Part shown: piece after piece, positions 24,356 through 36,522 of the stretch
Position numbering within the stretch: position 1 is the stretch's first letter
Layout: each line of letters opens with the position of its first letter
Source of the DNA: Liquidambar formosana
Taxonomy: Eukaryota; Streptophyta; Magnoliopsida; Saxifragales; Altingiaceae
Reading direction: 5' to 3'
Assembly: GCA_039720395.1 (NCBI GenBank)
Contig: CM077833.1
Span: 31,407,478-31,471,477 of the forward strand
Length of the DNA stretch: 64,000 bases
The notes under the pieces: generated by a model
The model's database searches: none
Told to the model about the DNA's origin: nothing
Seen by the model: only the letters and a program-made list of their open reading frames with translations
Program-made: the position numbers and the translations under genes

Positions 24356-27300
24356 ATGTTCTCATACGCTCGCCACACCACCGTAATTCTCTCCCCTTTT
24401 ATGCCCCACACTAGAGGCCGCCTGTCCATACTCCATTTAAGCTTCCCTCCTAGCGCAAACGTGAATAAATTCTCTACCTCCAAACATTGTCGCTTCAAGT
24501 CTTCGTCTCCTTCCCCCTCTCCCATCCCAACAATGGGTTCTCTCTGTGCCCTAGACGAGTCCTTACAGTACCCAATTGCTCGCAGAGACGACTCTGTCGT
24601 TGATGACTATCACGGGGTTCTCGTTTCTGACCCTTATCGATGGTAATCCAGCTAAATGAATACTCATTGCTTCGTCTCTGTTTGTTCGTAGGAAAATTTT
24701 TTTAATGAGGAAATTTTGATTTGTTATTTTAGCATGATTCGTTTCGATTTTTGTGGTCAGGCTTGAAGATCCCGACGCAGAAGAAGTGAAAGAATTTGTG
24801 CAGGCGCAGGTGAAACTGACGGAATCGGTATTGAAAACGTGCGACACGAGGGAAAAGCTTCGCGAGAAAATCAAGACGCTGTTCGATCACCCGCGATACA
24901 ATGCTCCGTTCAAGCGAGGGGATAAGTACTTTTACTTCCATAACACCGGCCTTCAGGCGCAAAGTGTCCTTTACGTGCAGGTTTGTTGTGGGCTATGGTT
25001 GGATTACAATTTACCCGAAATGTATTGCTCTTTTTCTCTGACACTTTTCTTGCATTTCTGTTCAGGATAGTTTGGATGGAAAACCAGAGGTGTTGCTTGA
25101 TCCAAATGAGCTTAGCGAGGATGGAACGGTTTCATTGAACATGATTGCCGTGAGTGAGGATGCCAAGTACTTGGCATATGGGCTTAGTTCGCGTGGCAGC
25201 GATTGGGTATCAATTAAAGTAATGCGGGTTAAGGATAAGAAGGTCGAGCCAGATACTCTGTCATGGGTGAGTATTTAATATACATAGCCAGAAACAGACA
25301 GGAGCTATTGATGGGTATGAACTTACTATATGTTGCTATTAACTCTCTGCTTCAGGTTAAGTTTTCGGGTATTAGTTGGACCCATGATAGCAAAGGGTTT
25401 TTCTACAGCCGTTACCCGGCCCCCAAGTAAGTAATGATTTTGGCCATTGATTTCACTTTATAGTTCTGTATTCTGTTTGTTCACTGCGCCTCAATCAGAT
25501 GAGTATGTTTGAAACCTGGAACGGAACATTTTGGATCTTTTTGTGTATAATTTCTGCTATCTTTTGTCATATATTTTGGAGAATTTGGTGAGTATATGTT
25601 TCCCTAATTGGAAAAATCCAGACGAGTAAGTTTGGAAAGTTATACTGAATAATTAAAGGGTGACGCTATTGCCAGAGAGTGTTTTGTTGTTTCCACGGCT
25701 CTTTAATTTTGTAACTCATTGAAGGACAAGTTTGCCCTTTAAAGTCAAAAGAGAGGAGAGAGTCGAGTAAAGAAGAAAAAGTAGAGAAGGAAAATGAGAA
25801 AGGGGAATGAAGGGAGAGAGAATGGGAGTAAGCCAGTACGGCCATAGATGGCTACCACGCTTCAATGTCGGCGACGGGTTACCGGCAAAGAGAGGAAGAG
25901 AGAGAGAAGAGAAAAAAAAAGAAGAGAAGTGCTAGAGAGATGTTGACAGGGATCCATACATTCTCCGGTTACTTTTACACACCAGCTATCTCCACCTGCT
26001 ACAGAAGCACTACCTCAATCTTCCTCAGTTAAACCTTTGGCCGCTGCAACTCTACTGCCAAACCATTGCATCATTTTTTTCTCCTTCCCACTTTAGTGCT
26101 TAAGCACTCATCTTCCACCATCCAACCAACAATAGCAACTACCCACAATCCTTTACCTGTTCCCCATCACCACCCGAACCAGTCCCCAATCTCCATCAAC
26201 CCCAATAACTCCTTTGCTCAGCCACCATCAAAACCCACATAAACCCACCATCCCCCCACCTTCAATCAACCTTGTAAACCCATTTCTGAAAACATACAAT
26301 TCCTTCTCTTTCCCCTTTTCCCTCTCGTTGAGAATTAGGGTTTTAATGTGTTGTTTCATAGGGGTTGGCGGTTGCAATTTTAAAATCAAAATGATAGGGG
26401 AAATGAACAATGATTTTGGTGATTGACACCACATTCTTCTTTTTTAATTTTTATTTTTTCTCCTTGGCAGTGATAGCTTTGTGCTTGAGGTTGGGGATTA
26501 GTGCAACAATTTGTAACACCGAAACCGTTGAGCAGAAGTGGGAAACATCCATTATGCAACCAAATCCCTACTCTTTTTGCTTTCCAAATAGCGAAAGAAT
26601 TGTTCCTTCTGAAACTGATATGTATAAAGAGCCTGAATGAATAGAGAGAGAGAGAGAGAGAGAGAGGTGATGTACCTTCTTTGTTTGGGACGGAAGAGGC
26701 AATAGTGAAAACAGTTGGGCTTCTCTTTTGACTTTGAAGGGCAAACTTGTCTTCCAATAACATAAAAATATAAAGTGCCGTGGAAGCAACAAAAGTTGCT
26801 TTGGGAATATCGCTACCCTAATTAAATTATGGACAAATTACATGTTAGTATTATTAATTATATTTCAAATTTTAATGTGGTGTACGAATTTTTAATTTAT
26901 ATAATTTAGTGCGCTAACTTTGCATATGCGTTTTAACGTGGAAAAACACTGAACGGACGTTAGGTTTCTACACATGCGCTCAAGTGACGGCCAGCTGGCG
27001 ATGACATGGCATTCCCGTGGCCATTTGACCATCGCTGTCTGAACCTCAACACCGTTTGCATCATCACCATTTGCATCAACCCTTGCTTCCTGAATCCATC
27101 ACATCTCAGATCCATCACATCGCTACTGTGCAAGCATCACAGCCATCGCGCTAGCATCGTTGAAACCCTCCGCCACCGTTGACAAACTCCACCATCGAGA
27201 GACTCCATCGGTGAGCAGCATCGCAGGCGAAGCCCTCTGCCACAGTCCTTACCAAGTGCACCAACACTCCTGTCGAATCACTATCAGATCGCCGGCGAGA

Positions 27301-30300
27301 TCCAACCGCCGATCCCATCGCTGATCGAACCTCACGAAGTCCCCATTTATTGTCGGAACCTCTGCTGTACCTCTGCCATCGAGACCCCTTTTTCCGCCAC
27401 TGCTCTAACACCACAGCCGACGAGACCCAACCTTAATCGTTGAAACCCTCAGACGAGACCCATCGTTGAAACCTTCTGTCGCCTTCCAATCGCTGACAGA
27501 TGAGTCGGTAACTTCTACAACGCCATCTCCGACATCGACGAAGCAACGACGATTTTCTCTTTGATTTGTTTTCCTCTGTTTTTCTTTTTTCTTTTTTCCT
27601 TCTCTCTCCTACCCTGCCATCTCATTCTCTCCTTCCTTCCCGTGGTGAGAACTATAGCAACGAGGGTCAAATGTTCCCATATCTGCACATGAGACGATAG
27701 GGCTGAGAGAGAGAGAGAGAGGTTGTTGTCGTTAAGGTCTCGCTGCCGTGCTCTATTCCAATGTTTGATTAAAGTTTAAAATAAAATTTAAAAAAAAAAA
27801 AAGAAGGTTGGCCCAAAAAAATGGAGTTAGTCGGAGTATGGAATCTATGGGTTGATCGGAGTGGGGAGTTGGCCAGAGTGGCTGTTGTTGAGGTCTCCCT
27901 CTCTCTCTGTTTCTCTCCGTTTTTTTTTTTTGCCTTCTGTTCTGTAAATTTTCCCCTTCAAAATTTACACAAGCAAAAAAAACAAAAAAAAATTGGATGA
28001 AGATGTAGAAGCAAAAGGAGAAGATTGTGCCTTTGTCCAACCACTTCCCCGTCCATCTGCAATGATCGGCGGTGGAGAGGGAAGGATGTATATCGGAGAA
28101 AGAGGGAGGATCCATGGCAGTAGAAAAAGAGAGAGGGCCAACTGGGATGCCACGTCAACGCCTGCTAGCCACCACGTGAGTGTACGTGAACTTTTCCATT
28201 AGGAACCAAACGTCTGTTCAGTGTTTTCCACATTGTAACGCATATACAAAGTTAGTGCACTAAATTGTGCAAATTAAAAATTCGTACACCACATTGAAAT
28301 TTGGGGTATAATTAGTGACACTAATATGTAGTTTGCCCTTAAATTATTGGAAGAACCTACCATGTTTCATCTATAAATTCAGCAATATGGACTTGGGGTT
28401 AAAAAAATTAAGTAGGAATCACACGATGATTATGAATTATGATACATGGTATTGATGTTACATTGGTTTGTTCCATATGAATTTTCCTGTTATATTATAA
28501 TTCGAGTTTGCTTATTTTAAACATTGATGATGATGGTGGTTTCATTTTGTAGGGAGGGTGAAAATTTGGATGCTGGGACAGAGACCAATACAAACCTTAA
28601 CCAAGAACTATACTATCATTTCTTGGGTACAGATCAATCTGAAGATATCTTATGCTGGAAAGATCCCGAGAACCCAAAGCACAGGTTTGGTGCAAGTGTT
28701 ACAGATGATGGGAAGGTAACGATCTTCACTTGCATGAATTTTTGTAGTTAGGAAGGAGAGTCAATAGTATGTTTGAGTGGCTCCATCTATCTCTATAGCT
28801 ATAAGAGTGGGGGTTTGAGCTTATGCTGTGAAATGAGACTAAAAAATAAGGAGCATGTCACATAATATCACTGCACCACATTTTTCTTGCTTGGATACGT
28901 AGTTTAAATGGACTTGTTGGTGATACTATTAAGATGATAGCATGTCCCTTGTGATTTGTTCTATGTTCTAAAGGGCTACTCTTCAGGGTGCTTGTTGACT
29001 TGGTGCCTTTTGGGCATTGTTTATATGATCATTGGCAAACTATTCAAATTTATCCAGTTGTTATTTATTAGTAGTATTCTCACTTCTCTAGTTTGCCTCC
29101 CTTGGGGTTGCGTGTATGTAATTTTTTATAATTCTTTTAAAGTGTCTCAGTTTTCCGGCAGATAGATAAGATGTAGGATGTCTGTTGCTAAAGGGACGGA
29201 AGTAGCTGACTCAGCATTTAGAATAGGGGCTTCTAGTGAGAGATCAACAAACATGTCGTTGTGCATCAAATGGTTTACTATATCATTTTATAAATCAGAT
29301 TTGCAGCTATTCAATTTTACATGATCTGAGTCACTAATCTATTTTTTAGTTGCCAAAGCTATAACTAAGATTCTAGTTTTGATCTGATAAAATTATGAAT
29401 TTGCCCTCACCTTCCTCTACCTCTCTTCATTATATTTGGTTAGATCTCTTTGTTGTCTATAGGTCAGGGATCATGTTGAAAGGGTGATAATAGCCTTTAG
29501 ACTGTAGAGGTTGAAGAAGGTTTAAATTTATCGAACTGATTGGTAACAAGTCGGTAGATGTTTTGGTTATTGACTGGGGAAGCCATTGTCCATTGGTCAG
29601 TTGGATTAAAAGCAGAGTACCAATGAAGAAAGATTTGAAAAGCCACCCAAATTTGTCATTTTGTATAACTTTGATAGGTACTCTGTAATTTAGGAACTAG
29701 GTGTTGACAGGGATCTGAGGAGCATAAAGATTCTAAAGATTAACAGCATAATATTGCCCAGCATAAAGATTCTAAAACTGTTTAGTCACTTTTAAAAAAA
29801 TTTGGTGTGAAAGAAGATCGCTTCATTGGATGAATTATTTAGAATATACTCCCAAGTGAAGTTGAATTTTGAATGCAAGTATGTTGAGCGTAAAATACTA
29901 AAGTCAGCTTAATAAGTAAGGTCTCCACTTTTAATGCAAGTATCTTCAAGTGAGGATTAACAGCATCTATCCTCAGTTTTTTTACATGCAAATCCACTGC
30001 CACAATTTGAGTATATTGAACCATTGTACGTAAGCAGAGTAGTGCCTTACTAGTTGAATGTATGTGAACACAACAATTCCAATCAAAGGAGGTTTCTTCT
30101 AGCAACCGATTTGCTGTCGTAATAACTTCACTACGGATGTACATTGTTCACATAAGATTTTTGAGTAAATGTTTTTACTAGTTATAAGTTTATAACAAGA
30201 AAAGTTGAATAGGTGATGTTTATTGATATAATACCTCTCATGAGCACATTCCATGTAATTTTGATGTCATGCAGTTTTTGTTTCCTTTGAGCTTCATGTT

Positions 30301-33300
30301 GAAGCATCTGATGCTATACATTTATGACTAACTGACTGAATGATGGAAATGGACACTAATTTTATTTTATTATTTTTTTTATGGACTTAATTTTTTGGAA
30401 ATTTCAATTAATGCATCTCTCTGTGAATGAAATCCATTTATGCATATTCATATGCATGCATTGCCTAAGAGCCTAAAATCTATCTGGTTCATACAAAAAA
30501 TACAAATATTGTATGAAATTATGAAATAATTGACTCATTTTTTTTTATATATCTTTGTGCAGTATGTCCTTCTGTATATTGAGGAGAATTGTGATCCAGT
30601 CAACAAAGTTTACTACTGTGACATGTCTGCACTCTCTAAAGGGCTTGAAGTTTTTAGGGAGAGGAAAGACTTGCTTCCATTTATTAAGCTTGTTGATACA
30701 TTTGATGCATGCTATAAAGTCATTGCAAATGATGACACCTTATTTACCTTTTTAACTAATAAGGATGCTCCCAAATATAAGTTAATCCGTGTAGATCTGA
30801 AGGAACCAAGTGCTTGGACTGATGTCCTTAAAGAAGCTGAAAAAGATGTGCTTGAATCAGCTTATGCTGTTAATGGTGACCAAATGATTGTGAGTTACTT
30901 GAGCGATGTGAAGTATGATGTGCAGATTAGGGACTTGAAAACAGGATCCTTCCTTCATCAGTTACCCATTGACATTGGCTCAGTCTATGGAATTGCTGCA
31001 CGGCGTGAAGATAATATGTTTTTCATTCACTTTAGTAGCTTCCTTACTCCTGGTATCATATATCAGTGCAACTTAGAAAAAGAGGTACCCGATATGAAGA
31101 TATTCCGAGAAATTTCTGTTCCTGGATTTGATCGCTCAGAGTTCAATGTTGATCAGGTAACTATTCTTACTCTGTTCACACTTTACTGGTACTGACACTT
31201 TGGTAACTATTCTTACTCTGTTCGCACTTTACTGGTACTGACACTTTGGTTTTGTTTTTATGTATTATACATTTTTGTTCAAGCTGTGTGTTTGTGTGTG
31301 TTCTTATTTTTATTTTTATAGCTTTGCTTTTGCTTTTGTTTTTGGACTGGTGTCCTTCACTGGGCAACCCCCCAACACCCCCCCTCAAAAAATAGGAAAA
31401 AATCGAAAGAAGGGGAAAAGGGAAAGAACCATGATTAAGGAATGTTCTGGATTTTCGTTGGGTTTTTATACTCTCTGGTTTTCTTAATTGAATGGTACAG
31501 ACACTGCGTAACATTTGATGTCCTGTTATATTATAATCGTATTTAAAAGTATTGATGTGGTGCACTGGTGCTTCATTTTTTTTTTCCTTGTTTTCCTTCT
31601 AGTTGTTTCCATATTTCTCGTTATTTATTTATTTATATTGATTCAAATTTAATACTTGAAGTTCTCTTCCTTTCTGCATGTGGATGCCTGCTCACGTGCA
31701 TCATTTACAAGTGCGCCATTTTCATCTTCTTTGTTGATTGGGTTTTTCATTTCCAGGTTTTTGTGACGAGTAAGGATGGTATGAAGATCCCTCTTTTCAT
31801 AGTGGCCAAGAAGAATATTCTTTTGGATGGATCACACCCGTGTTTGTTATATGGATATGGGGGATTTAACGTTAATATCACACCTTCATTCAGCGTAAGT
31901 CGTATTGTACTCTCAAGGCACTTAGGCGCTGTTTTCTGCATAGCAAATATTCGTGGCGGCGGAGAGTATGGAGAGGAATGGCATAAAGCAGGTTCCCTTG
32001 CAAAAAAGCAGAATTGCTTTGATGACTTCATTTCTGCTGCTGAATACCTTGTATCTGCTGGTTATACCCAGCCCAGGAAATTGTGTATTGAAGGTGGAAG
32101 CAATGGTGGCCTTCTTGTCGGGGCTTGCATTAATCAGGTTGGGGAGGGTTTATTTGCCTGATCACATTTTGGGTTCATCTATTTATTGTGATTGTAACAT
32201 TAATTTTCAATATTTGGTGTGATGTAGAGACCTGATCTTTTTGGTTGTGCTTTGGCTCATGTTGGAGTTATGGACATGCTGCGATTTCACAAGTTTACAA
32301 TAGGTTAGTGACATTTTTGGTTCCACTAATTAGCATTATTTAGTATCATATGTTGATTCAGATTTGTTTTCTAGGCCATGCATGGACTTCTGATTTTGGT
32401 TGTTCAGAAAAGGAGGAAGAGTTCCATTGGCTAATCAAGTGAGTATATATTTTTTATTTAAAATGACTCACAATATTTATCTGTACTGAATGGCAAAGCT
32501 TCAAATCTTCGACGAGTTAAAATTTTCTACAGTATTATTGTTCTTGAAACTGGGTACTTTTTGAAACATTATATTGAATTTCAATATTCATTAAATGACT
32601 TTAAGGGCAGAGGTTCATCTTCGTATCACCCTCACTTAGTTTTTCCAAGGGCCCAATCTGGATGCAGAATTGATTTCATGCATAAAAATTACAAGCACCT
32701 TTGGTTAATGAAACTACAGTGTTATAAACTCTAAGTTCTCAGTGAACCAATTGCGCCCTAGTTCCCATTAATGGAGAAGTTGCAAACATATTCTGGCATT
32801 ATCAATTATGGAAAGTTTCTTGATTTGATGTAGCAAATACATCTAGTCTTACTGGAAGACCCTGTATTTCCATGATAAATTATTTTCACAGATTTTTTTA
32901 CTAGGTGGTTTGCTGAGAATGTTCTGTTAAGATCTCATCACATTGGAAATCCTCAGGACTATTGAGATGTTGGAATAACAATTCTCCCATCCCCCATCTC
33001 TTCCTTTTTCAGGTACTCGCCCCTACATAATGTTAGTAGACCATGGGAACAGTATCCAGATCAGCTTTCCCAGTACCCGCCTACTATGCTGTTGACTGCT
33101 GATCATGATGATCGGGTTGTGCCATTGCACTCGTTGAAGTTATTGGCGGTGAGTTGTTAGCATGAATTTACTTTTGGTTATTATATGTAGCTTTTTGATA
33201 TCCATGACATCACAAGTGCTTATGATATTTCTTGGTTGTTTTTTTGTTTTTAAAATTTTTTTTATTAATGGATTTTAACTTCATTATGTCTTGGATGATT

Positions 33301-34005
33301 TCATGTTTATTCATTTGCAGTGCTGTTGTATAACTGCAACAGAAGTAGGCTGTTCATCTTATGCAACAGACATTTGTACTCTCATGTTATAATTTTAATG
33401 TCAGCTGACTACTTGTAAGTAACAAGTTGTAACAGTCAGTTGCGTTGCCATTGGCGCATCATCATCTTCATCTTCATGTTAGTTGTAAATCTGTAATAAT
33501 CAGGTAAATCCACTCGCATCCATAAAAGGGCACTGCTGAATCAGAATGCTCTTGAATTTAACATGGCACTACATGTTTAGCTCACAAGCTTGTTATTTAT
33601 TTCTTTATGCCATCTCTCTCTCACCCTCTTCTTTTTTATATTTTTATTTTTATTTTTTTAATAATAATAATAATTAGTTATTTTTAATTTTAAGAATTTT
33701 TATATATTGAGAAATGTGCTTCTTTTGTTCATTCGTTAGACCATGCAATATGTTTTGTGCACAAGCTTGGAGAAAAGCCCCCAGACCAACCCAATTATTG
33801 GTCGGATTGAATGTAAGGCTGGACATGGAGCTGGGCGCCCAACACAAAAGATGGTAACCATTTGATTACAGTTTCTTTTGAGAAGTTCCGTACCATATTT
33901 GTGTTTGACGAGTATGAGCCTTTGGCTCCTGTATTGCAGATTGATGAAGCTGCTGATCGGTACAGCTTCATGGCTAAGATGGTGGGTGCGTCCTGGATTG
34001 AATAG
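24356..34005 (+). CDS. Prolyl oligopeptidase, copy A
   Basis: S9A serine peptidase that cleaves after proline in short peptides. Twelve exons: 24356-24642, 24761-24980, 25066-25266, 25356-25426, 28553-28715, 30563-31156, 31756-32136, 32228-32303, 32375-32438, 33013-33148, 33740-33853, 33940-34005. From the conserved start MGSLCALDE at 24533 the product is 731 aa, the usual plant length. An in-frame ATG at 24356 adds 59 residues rich in Ser/Arg/His and lacking Asp/Glu, like an organelle transit peptide. The order is N-terminal lid, seven-bladed propeller, then alpha/beta-hydrolase with Ser568 in GGSNGG, Asp659 in ADHDDRV and His701 in KAGHGAG. All frames are open. Intron 4 is 3.1 kb owing to two MULEs. 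Ser635 replaces the Arg seen in B and C. Which start is used is undecided. Confidence 0.95.
25658..26818. mobile_element. Mutator-like element 1 in intron 4 of copy A
   Basis: Inverted terminal repeats of about 100 bp: left GGGTGACGCTATTGCC, then GTTTCCACGGC, GACAAGTTTGCCCTTTAAAG and TCAAAAGAGAG. The right end is the reverse complement of the same order, GGGTAGCGATATTCCC, GCTTCCACGGC, GACAAGTTTGCCC. It is flanked by TAATTAAA at 25650-25657 and 26819-26826. It is 1161 bp with no transposase. It abuts MULE 2, four bases from its end, and must have inserted after it, because it lies inside the target site of MULE 2. Confidence 0.9.
26831..28338. mobile_element. Mutator-like element 2 in intron 4 of copy A
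   Basis: Inverted terminal repeats of about 150 bp, left GGACAAATTACATGTTAGTA, right end in reverse complement GGGCAAACTACATATTAGTG, continuing through AATGTGGTGTACGAATTTTT and CACTGAAC. A perfect 9-bp target duplication TTAAATTAT lies at 26822-26830 and 28339-28347. Copies B and C have one uninterrupted TTAAATTAT at this place. The interior (about 27000-27560) is GC-rich and unlike the surroundings, with CATCG and CCACC motifs; it may be captured host sequence (Pack-MULE), which is inference. Confidence 0.92.
31157..31248. repeat. 46-bp direct repeat at the exon 6 splice donor, copy A
   Basis: The block GTAACTATTCTTACTCTGTT, continuing to GACACTTTG, occurs twice in tandem and starts at the 5' splice site of intron 6. 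The second copy gives a decoy donor (GGTAACT) 46 bp downstream. Use of the decoy would bring in an in-frame TGA. Copy B has the same doubling; copy C has one unit. Confidence 0.85.
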
Positions 34006-34560
34006 GGAATGTTGATCCAAGAACATTAAAGGATAAATTGGAAGGTCGGAAAATATATGTGCCCACCTTGGGAATCCTTTTTTCCGTGATCAAGTTAATC
34101 CGAAGTCACATGCATCCTGGAGCTTGTCTCTATATCAAATCATTGAGAGATTCTCATGCATAGGGATTGCATAGTCCTCATTGTGGATCACATTTTTTTT
34201 AGAGTTACAAGCGGAAGAAAGAAATAATTTAAAGGTTGTCATATGTAAAAACGTTTTTAATATTAAATATGATAACGATGAATTCTATTACTTGCGAGTA
34301 GTTAATTTATTTGCACATTTCCAGTCAAATCAGAACAGATGCTAGTTCAACTTAAATTATTATTATGGTCTGAGTAGAAAAGCCTGTAGCCATATTGTAT
34401 AATGTCAAGGTTCTGCGAGATATGGTCTGAGTAGAGAGGCTTCATGTCCTCATTTCTTATCCGGCGGGGACGAAGCTGCTTCTGCGTGCCAGTTTTCAAA
34501 TTTTCTGGATTTTTTTCAATGGTCCAGATATTGTAATTCTTTCAAGTGATTTCTTCATCC
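34006..34560. other. 3' flank of peptidase copy A
   Basis: The first part is probably 3' UTR. It is conserved after copies B (48406 onward) and C (58103 onward), for example CATGCATCCTGGAGCTT and TAAAAACGTTTTTAATATTA. No canonical AATAAA signal is evident close to the stop. Confidence 0.5.
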
Positions 34561-34859
34561 ACTAAGTTTTATTTTTTAAACTTTTATAAAAATATAAAAG
34601 GTTTTTATGAAAAATAACCTGCGAAATTCATTAGAAAACATTATTTTGAACAACTTTGTAGAAGAAAGTTTTTCCAAAATCTATAGTTTAATTGGGCTTT
34701 TTGGCCAAAAATGATATATGGACTACAAATGGCTAAAAAGTTTACTTAAATGAGAAATTTTTGAAAAATTTTATTCTGCAAAGTTGTTCTACAGTAGTCA
34801 TTTTTCATAAAAAAACCTTTTATATTTTTCTTAAACTTAAAAAAAAAATTAAAATTAGT
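34561..34859. repeat. Foldback (long hairpin) element after copy A
   Basis: Two inverted arms of about 140 bp meet at a short centre near 34700. The left arm begins ACTAAGTTTTATTTT and contains AAAATATAAAAGGTTTTTAT and GAACAACTTTGTAGAA. The right arm ends AATTAAAATTAGT and contains the reverse complements. The same hairpin follows copies B and C. It resembles a foldback MITE; an RNA from it would form a long stem. Confidence 0.8.
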
Positions 34860-34898
34860 AGGGGTAGGGAGATCTTTGGAAGGGATTGCAGTATTCGG

Positions 34899-36310
34899 AA
34901 AGACACGCTCCATTACAGGACACGAGTTCTGTCACTGCTGTAGAAGGATGGCGACACGCGCAGAGATCCTTCCGAAGTCTAGTAAACAGAAATTAAGATG
35001 TAATAAATCGTCGGTCGACTTGAGGTCTGCTCCTAATGGTAAACGGAAATTAAGTTTGGTGCCTTAAGTGAATTCTTATTACTTCAGCATAAATGTGGCC
35101 AGTCTGTTTTACGATTTCCGTTGGTGATATAGGTGTACTAAATTACTAATAATCAATTTAGTTTATATAAGATCTATGTTTTTTTTTTTTTTTTTTTTTT
35201 TTGGAGTTGAGATTTGATATGGAATCTTATTTTGTTTCATCATTCAAATTCAAATTGAGACCAGTAATATTTTTTCATGCAGTGACCCTTTAAAAATAAT
35301 AATCATAATGCTGTATTTAAGTCTTCCGATGATTAATTTTTAAATAAGGATGTCTACCACTTTCTATCAATGTAGATGCACAAAAAATTATTTAAAAAAA
35401 TATAATTTATTATTCAAATTCTTTTAGTTCTATCCTTTTTTTTTTTTGACAAAATATTGTTGCATGTTCCGACTATATGTTATAAACTTATAATAAAGGG
35501 AGGTTTTAAAAGAAAAATATTTTTTATTTTGCAACTGTATATAAAATTTACATATACCTTTAATCCTTTTCAGTATCAACAAATAAGTATGTATCAAGGC
35601 TTCTTAACTTCTCCTCAATATCAACAAATACTATCAATGCTTCTTTATGAACTTAAATTCAATATCATTTATCTAACAGGTGATATAAATGTTATTAAAC
35701 TATCATACCATCAATAAGAAATGATTTATTTATATATTCTTTCTGGTCACATTTACACCTTTCCTATTAGTAAAAAAGATGTAGCATGGAATATGTATGA
35801 AGCAAAAAACCCCTATTACTGGTGTAATTACATGCAAATAATTATAATTCAATACAAATAATTACTAACATTTTTATAAATAGGCAATGGATGAATGGAA
35901 AAACCCTATGGATTGGTATGTTGATTTGGATCGGTGCTACTCGTGATGCTATACTCAGGGTGTTCATGTAGCACCGCCCTATCCGAAATTGACAAGAAAT
36001 GACTGGACTTAGTAAGATACTTCGTATATGTGACTGACTGATTGTCGGTGCACTTCCTTAAAAGTTGTGTAAACCCGCAAGACTTAATAGGTGGTTGTTG
36101 CTTATTGGCTAGCTTCCTTACACGTCGTGTTCCAAGTAGGTTTCGGACCAGCAAATTTTCTCTGGATTATCAATTTCTGACCGGTCCCACGTTGGATAAA
36201 GGAGGGTGGTGGTTGATTTTAGATGCCTTTGGTAGGAATTGAGGGAGTGTGCAGCACTGAACCAAAGATTCAACATGGTGACCCATAAATGTATCCATGT
36301 GCAATGATCA
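34899..36310. repeat. Copy of the RopGEF-distal upstream region
   Basis: Second copy of 17307-18850, without the RopGEF gene. The shared block includes GAGTTCTGTCACTGCTGTAG and GTCGTGTTCCA. Open frames of 60-82 codons here are not conserved enough between the copies, or like any family, to call genes. Confidence 0.75.
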
Positions 36311-36317
36311 TTTTGAC

Positions 36318-36522
36318 GGGAGAGGATTAAGCGCTGAGTTCATTTCGACCGTCTATCTCAATTTTGGATGGTTGAAATTGAAAGATGATAAAATTATTAA
36401 AATATCCTTATAAAATAATATTTTTATCATTTAACTTCAATTGTCTAAAACCGAGATGGACGACTAAGATGAGCTCGACACTGTGATAAGTTTTACAAAC
36501 TCAGCACTGAATCCAAGTCCCC
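36318..36522. mobile_element. MITE, family 2 (205 bp)
   Basis: Present in unit B and absent from the matching site in unit A, which reads CATTTTGACATGTC without interruption. It is flanked by TTTTGAC at 36311-36317 and 36523-36529. The ends are inverted: GGGAGAGGATTAAGCGCTGAG at the left against CTCAGCACTGAATCCAAGTCC at the right. No coding. The 7-8-bp duplication suits a hAT-type MITE. Confidence 0.82.

Larger units (their letters stand above)
17307..34897. repeat. Segmental tandem duplication, unit A
   Basis: First unit of the peptidase array. Its left end (GAAAGACACGCTCCATTGCAGG, near 17306) is repeated at 34898, directly after sequence from downstream of peptidase copy A. The stretch 17307-18850 matches 34899-36310 closely. 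20430-21720 matches 36680-39790, and 21720-22680 matches 39790-40940. The unit carries three MULEs that its sister units lack, plus a promoter-proximal triplication. Confidence 0.88.

Noticed and set aside
27151..27414. 87-codon minus-strand frame inside MULE 2
   Set aside because: It lies in a transposon interior with low-complexity codons and no transposase or host-family similarity that I can see.
33321..33420. Extra exon in peptidase intron 10 after a TTTGCAG acceptor
   Set aside because: The sequence recurs in all copies but stops early in frame; direct joining of exon 10 to exon 11 gives the family sequence.
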